Shown piece by piece: positions 47,214-59,150 of a DNA stretch of 64,000 nucleotides. The translations under genes were made by a program, and so were the position numbers. Origin of the DNA: Gloeophyllum trabeum ATCC 11539 (taxonomy: Eukaryota; Basidiomycota; Agaricomycetes; Gloeophyllales; Gloeophyllaceae); NCBI RefSeq assembly GCF_000344685.1, contig NW_006920419.1:593169-657168 (forward strand). Direction: 5' to 3'. The number at the start of each line of letters is the position of its first letter. The stretch's first letter is position 1. The notes under the pieces were generated by a model. That model had not been told where the DNA came from. It did not search any database and was given only the letters and a program-made list of their open reading frames with translations.

Positions 47214-48778
47214 ATGCTGTCCACCCAGAAGGTACGTAATGGCATTGGGTCAGTGCCTGACATCCTGACCATCTTCAGAGTGCCATACTGTGGCTCTGGG
47301 TGAGTCCTCGAGACTATATCTGCTCTCGCTCATTTCAAGTCTTCATAATCACCTCAGATACAGACTCTACTGTATGGTATGGATTTATTCCTGTCTCATA
47401 GATCCTTCACTCACGCCAGCGATGATATTCAGGGATGTACATAGTACTATATGCTGTCTGCATGCGCATACTGCTTTCTCGCAAAGATAGACGAGTAGTT
47501 CACAAACGGCTGCTCCTAGTTATCACTATCATGTTTATCATTTCCACTGCTCTCGCTATCGTCAACTTCTTGTATGCCTTCCTCACGACTGATGTCTTAG
47601 CGGATGGCACATATCCCGGAGAAACCGAGTCTGTCCTGAGAGAGAAAGACGTTGGTAACCTTCTGGATGTCTTCGCGAATGCTTTGAATACCGCGAACAA
47701 GTGAGTGTCATCCCTCCCCAACTACAGTAATTACCAGGGCGCTGACCTTGGAAATTTAATTAGCTTCGTTGCGGATGGCTTATTGGTCAGTCCAACTCAC
47801 GATATATTTTATCCATGCAGTCACCTGATGTTGCTTAGATATGGCGCTGCTTCATCGTGTGGCGGAACCGAGCAGTCACAATCATACCTCTTGTCATGCT
47901 GACTGTAGGCACAGGTACATGATCATAATCATCGGGCTCTTCGGATTGTCACGAGCGCTCGTGGATTTTTAGCCGGTGGGATGGTCATGGTTTATATCTC
48001 TGCGCAAGCATATCGACTACGACTCCGACTCCCGCTTTCCGAGGTCACTCCTCCACAAGAATGGACGGATCTCCAAATCTTATATTACGATATGAGACAA
48101 ATGTATTATTCCGCCTCTTTGGTCACTAATATTCTCGTGACTGTACTAATAGGTACGTGTTTCGTATAGTCGTCGTGGGATGACAGAGACACATTCTATG
48201 GCTTTTCCTCCAGGAGGCCGCATTATTTGGACACACCGTGGTTTACGGCAATACATAGGAAGCACTCAAAGCAGAAAGTATATCCGGCTCGCCTCTCTGA
48301 TGTATATATATCCAGTACAGCCGCGTATATATCGACTAGATTGCGTGCTCACCTTTTAGCATTGAATCCGGTGCAATCTACTCTGCGTGCCTGCTTCTGG
48401 CTGTGATTACCCAGTCCGGCAATCCCCTCTCTGACTTCGCTGCGGTTGTGAGTCTTTTCACTGTGTTTTCTGCGCTCCTTTTTTCATCGTCGTATGCAGG
48501 GTGTGTCTGGAGCGATCGTGGGCATGGCATCCGTAATCTGTTTCCTATGTCTCCGGTCTTCACCGTCTAACAACGCTCTGCTCTAGGGTATATTCCCGAC
48601 CCTTCTCGTGGTTTATGTGGGATTAGACCGAACCACGGAACAGGCTATTTCCACTCCCGATACACGTCTCGAACCCTCTAGGGCCACCACTGTGGTCCTC
48701 CGGCCCATGGAGTTTGCCGCTCCTGAGGCCGTTGGTGAACTACAAGGCAAGCTACACTATATATCACAGCTTGTATAA
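47214..48778 (+). CDS. Basidiomycete seven-span-type membrane protein
   Basis: From ATG 47214 (MLSTQKSAILWLW) exons join to IQTLLYGMYIVLYAVCMRIL, LSRKDRRVVHKRLLLVITIM, FIISTALAIVNFLYAFLTTD, then NVLDVF-like LLDVFANALNTANNFVADGL and LIWRCFIVW. After RALVDF the later helices are GFLAGGMVMVYISAQAYRLR, MRQMYYSASLVTNILVTVLI, a segment IESGAIYSACLLLAVIT and the last GIFPTLLVVYVGLDR, with a soluble tail ending ISQLV-TAA. Order and signatures (WRC..VW, VTN, ESG..Y, IxPTLxVxxxGLxR) match a large basidiomycete family of unknown function also present at 52.7 kb and as decayed copies at 14.4-16.8 kb. The start is tentative, since an upstream exon is possible. Confidence 0.7.
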
Positions 48779-50085
48779 GCAGGATCGTCAACTCCTTTGG
48801 CATGGGAACTGGGATACCTGTGATACAGCTAATGTCTACGACATGTGATGATATGTGGACGACTGCCAGTGATCACACTGCTGGGATGTAGACCTCGGGC
48901 ATTAGAGGTGGCTATGTCCAGGGGTCTGCAGTAGGGCCTCCGCAATATAAGACCATGGATGACACGACGTCGACAGCACGCTGCTTGTCGTTGTTCCCTC
49001 ATATTTATTAACACGCAACTGGACTATGCAATGTTCGACAGGAGGCGGACACTGATAGAGCATCTGGACCTATTGATTCGCGTAAACCGAGCCTATATAA
49101 CATTTCTGCCTCATCCGTGGATTCCGATTCCCCTAGAATCGGTTTACTGTTCAGTCGTTGTATAGGGCTCTCTGGTGATCGAAAATTGCCAGCGTTGAAC
49201 AGGGGGTATACCCCTTATAGCCCAAATTACCTTAACTGTAACGGGAGCACCCTCCTTAAATGGAAGGTCCACCGATCCAAATCTTACCGCCATCAGCAAA
49301 TAGGAGCTATTACCTCTCATGTCAATAATTACCGTTTGTGAATAGGGACTAATTCCAGATTTGTAGTGTGGTCTCTGCACGGCACGATCCTTTCAAGATC
49401 TCGGGCCAATGGCACTGTCAGGCATCCCCCGGCTGTGTGTGGAATTGCGCCGATGGCAAGTACCCTGCGGCCTACGGCACAAGATAGGTAAGTTACATAC
49501 GAGGCATAGTACTGGCAGCATTGAGGCCTCAGCCTGACGATGTGCATCTCACCTACAGTATGCATGTGCACTGACTCAATAGTAATGCTACCCGAGTGTA
49601 GTACTGAAGTAAACTGTGTATTGTGTATTGAAATAACTGTACTTGACACCAAGTATAGGATGATTGAAGGTTCTAGCCACACACAGTTATGTTTGAGAGT
49701 TACGAACTTATATGATTTAGTATCACTGAGATCAACATATAATAACTAGGAGTATTCTTGATGCCGCGCAGCGCCCGGGAGGCTAGAAAGACTATTGACC
49801 TACTTGTAGAACCCTTGCCACTCGTTTACCTTACGAGGAATCGGACCTGGCGTGCCGCGCAGCGCCGAATACTTCCCAAGTTTTTCAAGCGGTCGCAGAT
49901 GCTTGGGAGAGTTTCTGCGACTGCCAGTGACAGCAGCCAGTCCGCCTCAGGACTCGTGCGGGCCTCGCCGGCCCGGCGGCTCCGAGTATAAAATCAAGCT
50001 TGTCGCGGTTGCTCGCGAGTCCTCCAGTCCAGGGTTACTCTTGCCTCTTGCCTCTTGCCTCTTTCCGCCTTGCTGCCTTCAACGC
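48779..50085. other. Intergenic, nothing recognised
   Basis: About 1.3 kb with only short frames. No gene, repeat or RNA could be supported. The last 60 bases before 50086 carry a repeated TTGCCTCTTGCCTC pyrimidine-rich run, probably in the leader of the OXLD1-like gene. Confidence 0.4.
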
Positions 50086-50767
50086 ATGTTATGTATCGCA
50101 AGGAGTATCCGAGCCGACCACCCAGTAGGACTTGTGAATCCATGTGCTCGATGGATAGCGCGACGCTCAGCGACTCGCGATGGCACTACAAGTAGGGACG
50201 TGCGCCCTCCGACAGCCGTCGCGCTAGAGCATTGGAAACGTCCGAGAAGAGGCGGACAAAACTTGTCTGATCGCTATAGACGTCTTGAACGGTCCCTTCG
50301 GGAGAAAGCATCGTTGACGGAATTCATCGGCGACCTCCCTGGAGACACGGCGGTTTCGTCCCCGCCGGGCAGGGAGGTACACCCAGTACACCGGCCTTCT
50401 GGAACTGTGAAGACGTTCAGAGGACTGGTGATCCCAGAGGAGCCTAAGCCGCCAGCTGCAGACGGTATGTTTGTTGGACTTGTTGACGCGCATATATCCC
50501 TAATGTATCATAGAATGTTGCATGTCAGGCTGCGCCGTCTGTGTATATGACTTGTACGAAGAGTCGCTACAGGCGTATAATGCTTCACTCAATGCGCTCA
50601 GATCTACACTTAGAGCCTGGAATGTGCCCGAGAGCGAATGGCCTGCATCTATCCGGGATGCTGGCGATGCTGCCAAGGAATCGGAGGGTAATAAGACGAA
50701 GAATGTGACCCTCAGCGCTTTCGAGGAGCTCGAGAAGATGCTGCAGCAGAAAAGAGCAGGGACTTGA
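50086..50767 (+). CDS. Oxidoreductase-like domain protein (OXLD1-like)
   Basis: Two exons (50086-50464 and 50514-50767) give 210 residues. The N-terminus (MLCIARSIRADHP, many Arg and Ser, few acids) looks like a mitochondrial targeting sequence. The conserved oxidoreductase-like motif spans the intron: FRGLVIPEEPKPPAADE joined to CCMSGCAVCVYDLYEESLQA. The four-Cys pattern CC..GC..C is the hallmark of the family (human OXLD1), believed to be mitochondrial and of unknown reaction. A charged helical C-terminus follows (AFEELEKMLQQKRAGT). The in-frame ORF is open upstream to about 49852, but the ATG at 50086 gives the most sensible start. No partner gene is nearby. Confidence 0.82.
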
Positions 50768-51514
50768 TATGCTTTGGAGGCGTTTTCGCACTATGTTCCG
50801 GTTGACCTCCACGAGCCATTCCCGTCTTCGGGTGCTGTCTGGGATTCTTGTCAATCCCTGCGCACCGCTCGCAGGCAGTGCAGATGAAATTCCTTGAAAA
50901 GCTATTCAAGTCGACGCGACGGCCGTTTCTTTCCTCGTGCGTTTTTGGCCCTGCCAGCACGATAAGCAGGTTCGGTGCATTTCCTTGCCCCATCAAAATC
51001 AGGCGATCCTTCAGCCTTGGAATGAAGACCGCAAAACGGGAAACGCGGAACGCCCTTTGACACAGTGGGGAAGGATGTGTATTGACGGCTGGCCATGACT
51101 CCTAGAGCCTTGGTGGCGGTCAATGCGCTGATCGCGTTGTAAGCGACCGCTATCAAGAAACGTGTAGAGGACATAGCGCCTGTCTCCGCCCTAGGGCAGT
51201 AGTACGAGTCGAGTCGTAAAGACTGATTATAGGATGGCTTGCACCAGCGATGCTACGCGGTTTTGTCCTCTGCCATGGCTTTCTCCTGGCCAGCGCCTCT
51301 GTCCTTGGTTGACGCTGCGTATCGTATATGCTATATCCCATGCTATATCCGCTGCAAGAGTCGGTCCAGGACGATTTCGCTGTCGCAACGAAGGCGTTGA
51401 TGAAAGGTGTCCTCAGTAAGTTTGGGACGAGTCGTGTAACAGAGGACGCCCATGTACGGTATGGTTTTCGAGCGAAACCGTGAATATCTACAGCTTCTCT
51501 CGACGAATCTACAT
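50768..51514. other. Intergenic between convergent genes
   Basis: About 750 bases between two stop codons. Minus-strand frames at 50902-51174 and 50712-50993 begin with or contain ATG but show no recognised motif. The latter has a CTACERC Cys cluster. Nothing could be confirmed. Confidence 0.35.
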
Positions 51515-52318
51515 TCATCCACACGAGCTGCGCAAGATTTCGATGCGCCGAGTTCTCTCTTTCCTCCAAGCTTCTTCCGTCTCTCGTCGTCGTGCGACCC
51601 GCCGCGCTTCCTCAATAAGCTCCGCCTCGTCTTCCTCTGCCCGAGTGGGACAGTACGTGAAGTGATGTCCGTTCCGCGCTTCGCCGCCCTCCAAAATCGC
51701 CTTCACGGCCGCCCAAGCCTTACTGTCTTTCTTGCTCGGTGGTCGGAATGTGCTTCCGACAGGGATGCCCGGGACGCAACAGGCGGGGCAAGACAACGTG
51801 TCAAGCTTCGTCCAGAATACGTCCCAATGCAACGCTTTGATCGAGCGAATTTCTTCTCTCAGGCGCTCCAATTCGTCCACTCGTCCGCTGGCCCTCCTAC
51901 GGTAAGCAGTGGATTTAACCATCCGCTCTTCCATATCTTCGAGTCGCTCCAAGTTGGGCGCGTACTCGAAGCCGCTGCCCGGTCTTGATGGCCTGTAGAT
52001 ATGTTCCTCTCGGAAGCACATCTTGAACGCCCTGCGGCACTCGATACACACGAATTTGGGTCTGTACGAGTCTTTGCACCCTCCGCGTCGGTGAGGAGGA
52101 CGTGGGACTGTGTGAGGTGTGTAGTGGAGGCGTTCGTTGGCAATAATGCCCCACCTGTCCCGAGGGTAGGGACAGCAGTCGTGATCGCATCCTCGGAGTG
52201 CGACGGCGCCGACGTGGCACCCGACCAGGTACCGGCGATCCTTCCTAGAAAAACGAACTATGAGAATGAACTGAGTTTGACGGAATCTTGAAGGGTCATC
52301 TTACCTTCGGCACGCCAT
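51515..52318 (-). CDS. Cys/His-rich protein of unknown function
   Basis: A 14-base first exon (ATG at 52318, MACRR) splices with GT-AG ends to a 730-base second exon (52244-51515), giving 247 residues with exact phase. The N-terminal half is rich in possible zinc ligands: YLVGCHVGAVALRGCDHDCC, ANERLHYTPHTV, GCKDSYRPKFVCIECRRAF. The middle is a charged helix (DELERLREEIRSIKALHW). A second Cys cluster, DTLSCPACCVPG, follows, then a Glu/Arg-rich coiled-coil-like end (EEARRVARRRETEEAWRKER). I do not recognise a named family. A zinc-binding structural or nucleic-acid-binding role is possible but not shown. Confidence 0.65.
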
Positions 52319-52692
52319 GAATTGAATGGGACTGAGCTCATGAGCACTGATACTTATGGTTTGGGTTTGAGATTCAGCCTCAAAGCTGGAGACTTTGAGA
52401 GACCGTAGACAATCATACACATGAGGGACGATTGCGAGTCACTGTACGCCTTGCACTTTTTGTATCAGTCGCCGTCGGAGCCGAGGAGTGCCCGGCGTAC
52501 GCATTCTGACTCGGCGATCGGTATCGCAGTTGTCTCGACACCACCGAGTTTGGATTCAAAATCAACAGAATGCTACATGTACAGTATGTAGAGACAAGTG
52601 TCCAATTGCGAATGATGATGTTCTCCCTCGTACGACCGGGTACAAGAGGTAACGAGGTTACAAGAACGACGGAACGGAGTATATAGATATCC

Positions 52693-54236
52693 TCAACCTT
52701 TGTGAACAAGGTCTGCCTGGGTGCCGAGACGAATTGCTCCGCTACATTCCGGATGGGATATACGAATCAGTTCAGCGCCAATCGCGTTGTCTGATTGCGC
52801 GACGCTGCGGCCTTGATCACTTATCTGCGGCATGGCAAACTCGAGGGGCGGCACCGTCGGATTGTCCGTTCCCCTGGAGCCGTCCTCCGTTATGACGTTC
52901 AAGCTGAAGAGCAATGTGAATAGGGCCGGGAAGATGCTCTGGAACATCCCGATCAGTGGGTGTTATGAGCACAGAATCAAACTACACCTCACAGCACTCA
53001 GTGCTACCAAAGTACCCAAGACATACTGCATGATTATTTAGTGGTGAACGAACGAGGGATCGAGCTCGAACAGACATACGCCAACGGGAATGGGAACCGG
53101 TCCCTTTAGGATGAACGCAAGCAGAAGACAGGTAGAATACACAGCACCAGTTTCGATTCTGCGTTGGAGTTGTAGCATGTAAGCATGTCTGTCTGGGTAG
53201 TCCAAGTAAGTGCGCTCACATTATAGACGCAATCCGAGTGTATTTCTGGTGGTAGCTCTTGCCGGAGTGGGTGAGTACGCCTCGAGCAGCGACGAAGATG
53301 CGATACGCTGATGGGCATCTCCGTCAGTTATCTCCCAGCATGTGCGTGCCCCCATACACGCCACTGACCAATCAGTGCTGACATCAAAACGTTGGTGGCG
53401 AGAGATGATGCATAGTATCCTATGTTCATATACTGGACTAGGTAGCCCAGACGGTTAAATGCAGGCGTGGTTGAAAAATCGGTCGGCGACTGATGGAGGC
53501 GGATCAAATAAGCGGCCACTTCCGCATAGGCCAGAATGTAACCACAGACTGTTGGTCGAGAATTCAATTCATATTTTCTTGTCTCGAACGACAACGGGGA
53601 ACATGAACTCACCTGTCCCAATTATCAGAAGAATGATGGGCAGAGCAACAACCCAAAGCCTGCGACCCCAGACCACGTAGCATCGCCATATCTGGGGACA
53701 AAGTACAGTATTAGTGAAAGTACACAGTGTTCTGAGTTCGAAGTCAAACCAATAAAGAATCGGCAATAATACTATCGTCAGTCGCATACTAGTAAGCTCC
53801 ATGAATTGGGGAATGAAAAATGAATCACTTAGTCGTGGGAATAAGAGCGTCCGACAAAGCGTCGAGAACATTATAAGCGTTAATCGCCGCTAACTGATAA
53901 TCCAATGGCTTTCCCTGACTCAAAGTTACCACCAGGAATACGGCCAGGAAGGCGACGACAATTTGAGCAGTTGCAAATACGAAGGAGGCGACGTTGATAT
54001 AAAGTAAGCATTTGTGCAAATTACTCAGGCGCCCGCGTAGGAGAATATAAAAACAGGCAGCAAGGACCACAACATGACATCCTGTGAAACGGCGGTCTGT
54101 TCAGAGACCTCCGGTAGCTCCAGTGAGCAAGGTACTCACCATATATCATGCTGCCCAGCTAGAAGAAAGTTGGCATCACCACAGGCCTTCGAGCAAGCGA
54201 TGAGGATACACATACCCACAAAGAGATACAGTCCAT
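52693..54236 (-). CDS. Basidiomycete seven-span-type membrane protein
   Basis: From ATG 54236 (MDCISLW) exons join to LGSMIYGCHVVVLAACFYIL, LRGRLSNLHKCLLYINVASF, VFATAQIVVAFLAVFLVVTL, NAYNVLDALSDALIPTTN, IIADSLLIWRCYVVWGRRLW and VVALPIILLIIGTGEFMFPV. Later come an amphipathic loop, NRLGYLVQYMNIGYYASSLA, TNVLMSALIG, and a last helix FQSIFPALFTLLFSLNV with a soluble tail ending ADLVHKG-TAG. It belongs to the same family as the 47.2-kb gene and the decayed copies near 15 kb. The family has no known function. An alternative start at 54330 (MRIADTSF) needs a 34-base intron, so the inner ATG is preferred. Confidence 0.7.
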
Positions 54237-55227
54237 CGCGAGGACCTTCAGATATTTCTTCAGCCACTGTAAACAGTACTATGTAGGCCTCTAGGCTTAC
54301 TGTGGTAAACGAAGTATCTGCTATGCGCATGGTGAAGCGGCGGTACTCCGTAGGATGCAGGCGGCAAGGAAGGGTTTCGCGATACCGTCATTTGAAAGTA
54401 GATACAGCATATTTCAGCAATCGCTTTTGTGTTCGCGATGAGATGGCGTGCATGAATATCAGATTCTTGGATTGATGATATCGTGATTCTTGGGGTATGC
54501 GAGATATCGGGAGTAGCGTCTATAAAGCGACATATATATGATTCTAAACAGCATTCCGGGCTAATATGAGATTAGCGGTAAGAACAGCAAGATGAGATGA
54601 TCGAGACACTCACGAATCCTGTGCTCAACACCGAGACCATGTAGACGCGGAGCTCTATTAAAATACGCCAGGAAATATATACCTATCAGTGGGGCCGGTG
54701 CGACTTCGAGACATCTCTTAATTTGGTGTTACGATAGCACTATGCTTGAGGGAGATTCCTGTTCAACACCAAGCCCTGTATCACAGGAAGATGGTCATTG
54801 CGCTTCTCCGTAGTCCGTACGGAGATCGCGCGAGCAAGATCCTACCGACTGCCAAATCCGTGCCGCAACGAAGATGAACTCTGCGAACTGCGAGTTTGCT
54901 GCGATGGCTCGACCTCGAACGATCAGGGCGCTTTTAATAACTGCGATCGTTCGCTCGTTGCGTGTACGCATCCTCAGGCCTTTTTGGGAGAGAGAGAGAG
55001 AAATTCTTTGTATTTATACTGCGAGCAGGCGAACTACTACTAGCGCCAAGGCACAGTACTACTCTATGTAGCGATAAATAGCCATAAACATGTACAACTA
55101 AACTATAATGAAGTCTACCATTAAGGAGCAGAGTCTTACTGTGTACGGGTGGGTGAATGTAGGGGGGGTCAGCAGTGAGGCTCAAAAGACATAAGCATAA
55201 CGACATAGAATAGTTCCATAGAATAGG
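54237..55227. other. Intergenic, nothing recognised
   Basis: Promoter side of the multi-span gene, then unassigned sequence with a short GA repeat (about 54987-55000). No gene seen. Confidence 0.4.
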
Positions 55228-56169
55228 TCAAGTACGGGCTCGTCTCCTGCGTCTCCGCGGCCGACAGCGGCTATGCGCCGCCGGTGGTTCCTCGTCTTGT
55301 GGATCGGAGTAGACGTCAGTATTTGGGGCAACGAAGCAGTCATCACCGGTCTTGGTGAATGCGCCGGTTTTTGCAATGAAGCGGGAGAGGGCTTTGATAC
55401 CCGGAGGGGTACCAAGGATGTCACCTAACGTAGGTTGCGAAATGGGTGAGACGGACACTAGGATTGCGCGGTGGGCGTTGTACCGGGGGCATTCCAGGAG
55501 GATATGTTGACGCATTTGGAGTCCAGATCCACACGGACAAGCGGGGTCCTCTGTGGGAACGAAACGGGCGTAGTACTCGCCCATGAAGGCGTGGCCAGTT
55601 CGGCATTGGGTAACCAGACTGTAGACGCGACGGTTGGTTATGCGGAGAAAGTGCTCTTGAGGTTTGAGTTTCGGGGCGAAGCGATCGGCCAGAGCGAAAT
55701 CCCGTCGCTGTCCGCCGTCTCCCTGAGTCCTTCGCCAAATATCAGTCCAGGCGCGGAGGGCTGCTTCCTTTGCCGTGCGCCGCATGTAGGAGTAAGTAGG
55801 TATGGCATCGGGGACGACTCGAGACGCCGCAGCCCTTGCCAGGTGGTCCGCTACTTCATTGCCCTGAATCCCATGGTGGCCCGGTGTCCAGCGGATAGTG
55901 ACTCTGTTGCGTTCATCTGCTTCCAAGTATTCCATGAGTGCTCGACAAAAGAGGATAGACCACCTCTGGCTCGGGTGTGTCCCTATATCCGTGATGGAGG
56001 ACACGGCCGAGGAGTTGTCGGCACAGAAGACGAGGTGATGAATTGTCTCAGCCCGACGCATCGCAATCGGCACCGCCAAAACGGCAGCTCTTGCGAGGCC
56101 TTCCATTGGCCTTTTTGGGATAAAGCTGTAAGGCCGTGCGAGCACGGCAGAGCCCGCTACCGTAGACAT
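55228..56169 (-). pseudogene. LINE retrotransposon fragment: RNase H and C-terminal region
   Basis: A 313-codon frame holds the 3' end of a non-LTR retrotransposon ORF2: HLVFCADNSSAVSSITDIG, ALMEYLEADERNRV, TIRWTPGHHGIQGNEVADHL (RNase H His and Asp), then QEHFLRITNRRVYSLVTQCR, TGHAFMGEYY, PCGSGLQMRQHILLECPRY (a Cys/His cluster), and a Lys/Arg-rich end. RNase H cuts RNA in RNA/DNA hybrids. The first RNase H strand with its TDGS-type Asp is missing and there is no reverse transcriptase upstream, so this is a 5'-truncated, dead copy, the usual outcome of incomplete target-primed reverse transcription. The copia element begins 140 bases away. Confidence 0.75.
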
Positions 56170-56305
56170 AGAATTAACAGCAACCTACAGTGCTTTGCAT
56201 AAAAGTCCGGAAACCCAGGCTCCTAAAACCACCCGTCCTTAGCGTTCGCGCTGCTCTAATGACTAGGGCAGAAGTGAAATATTATGTAAGAAAATGTATT
56301 ATATG

Positions 56306-56310
56306 AGAAT
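56306..56310. repeat. Target site duplication, left (AGAAT)
   Basis: AGAAT directly before the 5' LTR; the same five bases follow the 3' LTR at 63748-63752. This marks one integration event. Confidence 0.85.
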
Positions 56311-56640
56311 TGTTGAACTGGGCGCTGACTTAGCTGCCAGGTTCTACAACGTACCAGAACGTACCGGAACCCTCTGGAACATTCTGGTATATTTCACTAT
56401 TGCACAAGGGCACGGAGCTCATGTGGGTCAGTGACATCATAGGTGGAGCTCAGTAGGATTATAGATATTCCACGTAGCTTAGTCAGCCTATGGGCCACTG
56501 TGTATATAAACCCTGCAGCTCTGCTGCCTAATGACAAGGGTCGTTTATACAAGCTTTACCAGTAGCTACAGCATCCAACCAATACAGGTGAGTTGTGTAG
56601 GGCGCACTGTGCGTGCTGCTGCCTCCATAACTCTTCATCA
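56311..56640 (+). repeat. 5' LTR of copia element
   Basis: A 330-bp direct repeat beginning TGTTGAACTG and ending CTTCATCA, matching 63418-63747 except for three bases. A TATATAAA box lies near 56503. The following GGTTATGAGC may be the primer-binding site. Confidence 0.9.
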
Positions 56641-56933
56641 GGTTATGAGCCCAAATAGGCAGCTTGCATCTGCGCGGTAACTCGCTGCAGCGCGTTGCGC
56701 CTCGCTCACCTGTGCATCGCCCTATGCGCCTTCACAGGCTGCAGTGTGGCTTGATGCGTGATCATCGCCGTAGGTGCTGTTATCAGCAGCCGTCAGGCTT
56801 GATGATCAATCCTGGGGTAACTCCCTAATGGAGCCAACAGCATGGAGCAGTGCGCCCTTATCGGGCTGCATAGCTTCGCTGATACTGATGAGATCTCAAT
56901 ACAGATTACAGATTTCTCAATCGCTCCACAACA

Positions 56934-59150
56934 ATGTCGAACAATTTGATCGCTGTTGTCCCCATCCTCGATGGCTCGAACTGGCCTACCTGGTCCGAGC
57001 AAATGATGGCGTACCTTATGTCCCAAGGCCTCTGGGGAAATGTGGATGGCAGCATCACGCAGCCAGCTGTCGTCGTCTCCGGTACTACCAGGGACTCTAC
57101 CGCTGCTGACGCCTGGAAGGAAAAAGATGTCAGGGCTATGGGTATGATCCGTCTGCGCTGCTCTCCCGCTGTCGCCTCCTACATAAAGGACAAAAAATCG
57201 GCCAAGGAAATTTGGCACCAAATGTCTTCCCTCTATTCGTCTATGTCCCTCGGCGCCATTTACAATGAGCTGCGGGGGGCCTTATCGACGAAGATTCCGG
57301 TGGATCAGCACCCTGCTCCAGCCTTCGTGAAGATATCCAAACATTTCGACACTCTGGAAGCGGCCAAGGTCAAGATTCCCATGCTTATTCAAAGTCTAAT
57401 TTGCCTTTATGCGCTCCCCAGCCGCTATGAGAACATTGCGTAGATGCTGGTCCAAGCTACCTCTGCTGATAACATGAGCATAGGTGCAGTACGGGAAGCA
57501 GTTACCACTGCTTGGGACCAGTCTCAAGGCAAGAAGCCGGAGAAACTTGGTGCGCACAAGATCTCGGCAGTGAAACGTAAGCCGGGTGATCCTTCCTTTT
57601 CTTCGCAGCAGCAGCAGCGCCCTCAGGGCAGCAGCGGAAATGCGCGAGATGGGAAGAGGCACCCTTATCGTGGCAAGTGTGCAGGGAAGAAGCGTCAGGG
57701 GCAGAACCACGATCACCACCATGCCCATGACGTCCTGATCGCCTCGACCGTCTCCCTTCCTCCTCCGACCATCGCTCACGTCCTCAACATCGCGCCTACC
57801 GGCAGCAAGACTTGGACGGTCAAAGAGCAAGGTCCGTTCCACCCGCCTCCTTCGGCGGATACCAGTCACTACAACAACAAGCGTATCAAGAAAGCCTTCA
57901 AGCTCGCGCGGGACCTCAATATAAGTCCCACCGAAGAAGACATCAAGGTCTTGGACGCTCTGGTCAGGCAAGTCGACCCGGACCTAGACATCGACATGGA
58001 GGATGCCGACTCTGTCGCCTCCAGCCGCGCGTCCAAGCGTGCTTGCTTTGAAGGAGTCGCTCGCGTGGATGACGCTGCGGACAGCGACCACGATGACAAC
58101 CAGTCTATCGACTGGGGTAGTGACAAGGACCAGGGGGAGACTGTCAGTCTCGGCGACGAGGAAGACCTGGACCGCACTATCGCGGAGGCTGGCTTTGACC
58201 AGAATGCCTTTATCGACGAGCACTATTCGTACGTGCCATCTTCCCCTTTACAGGACTCCACTGACACGCCATCACAGTTAGGGCAGCGTAGTGTAGATCT
58301 TAATCTGAGTCCTGTAACTTTGGCATTAATATATTGCACTCATGCACAAACTTATGCTGCGTGTGCAAAATGTAAGGGGAAAGATAAGGCACAACAGGGT
58401 AACACCTGGATCCTTGACTCGGGGGCCTCTCGGCATTTTACTTATGACATGAGCGACTTCATCGACTTTGAGGAATTTAAGCAACCTGCGACCGCATCTA
58501 CCGCGAACGGGTTTGCACGAATACTCGGGTTTGGTACAACTGTCCTGAATTATTATATCAAGGACGTCGGGAACATTACCACTCGGTTATTTCCAGTATA
58601 CTATATACCTGACCTGAATATTCGCCTCATGTCACTCGGAGTATTGCTCCAGGATAAATTAAAATTGTCTGGCAATGACCGACACATAAGTCTATACAAA
58701 AAGGGATTGCGCGAACCTTTATTCAAGTTTTTACCGTGGCAGCCTGGCGACACTATCTACAGTGTCTGTACAATTCCTGCACCGGATGCGTACTCTATAT
58801 TCCCAACGATCTATGCGGTCGATTATGGGATTATGCACCGTCGCATGGGACACCCCTCTAAGGAAGTCCTGAGGCAAGCTAGGGAACACACCAAAGGTTT
58901 CCCCACCAATCTGGAGTTTCCTTCGGAAGACCCAGTATGCCCTGGATGCGCGGAAGGCAAAATGCCTTCTAAGGCTTTCCCGCCATCCACTCTATGGGCT
59001 AAAGAACCGTTTGAGTTAATTCATTCGGATCTTAAGTCATTTCCCGTAGACTCCTACCATAAGTATCGGTACACAACCGTCTTCTTTGACGATTACACCT
59101 CCTATGGACGGGTCATGCATATGCGCTCCAAGGGTGCTGCAATTTGCTAA
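56934..59150 (+). pseudogene. copia Gag-protease-integrase segment, interrupted
   Basis: ATG 56934 opens a Gag of the copia type (LDGSNWPTWSEQMMAYLMSQ, WKEKDVRAMGMIRLRCSP, KEIWHQMSSLYSS). An in-frame TAG at 57441-57443 (after ENIA) interrupts Gag; the same frame then continues. Beyond it are a basic Gln-rich stretch with no clear CCHC knuckle, the aspartic protease motif TWILDSGASRHF near 58405, the integrase zinc part (HRRMGHPSKEVLRQAREH, CPGCAEGK) and the first catalytic Asp in ELIHSDLKSF. The frame ends at 59148-59150. The expected continuation, QFAKTRQFLAYVQNQYG, lies in another frame, so there is also a single-base frameshift near 59140. Confidence 0.85.

Noticed and set aside
55471..56202. 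+ strand 243-codon frame
   Set aside because: Antisense shadow of the LINE RNase H fragment.
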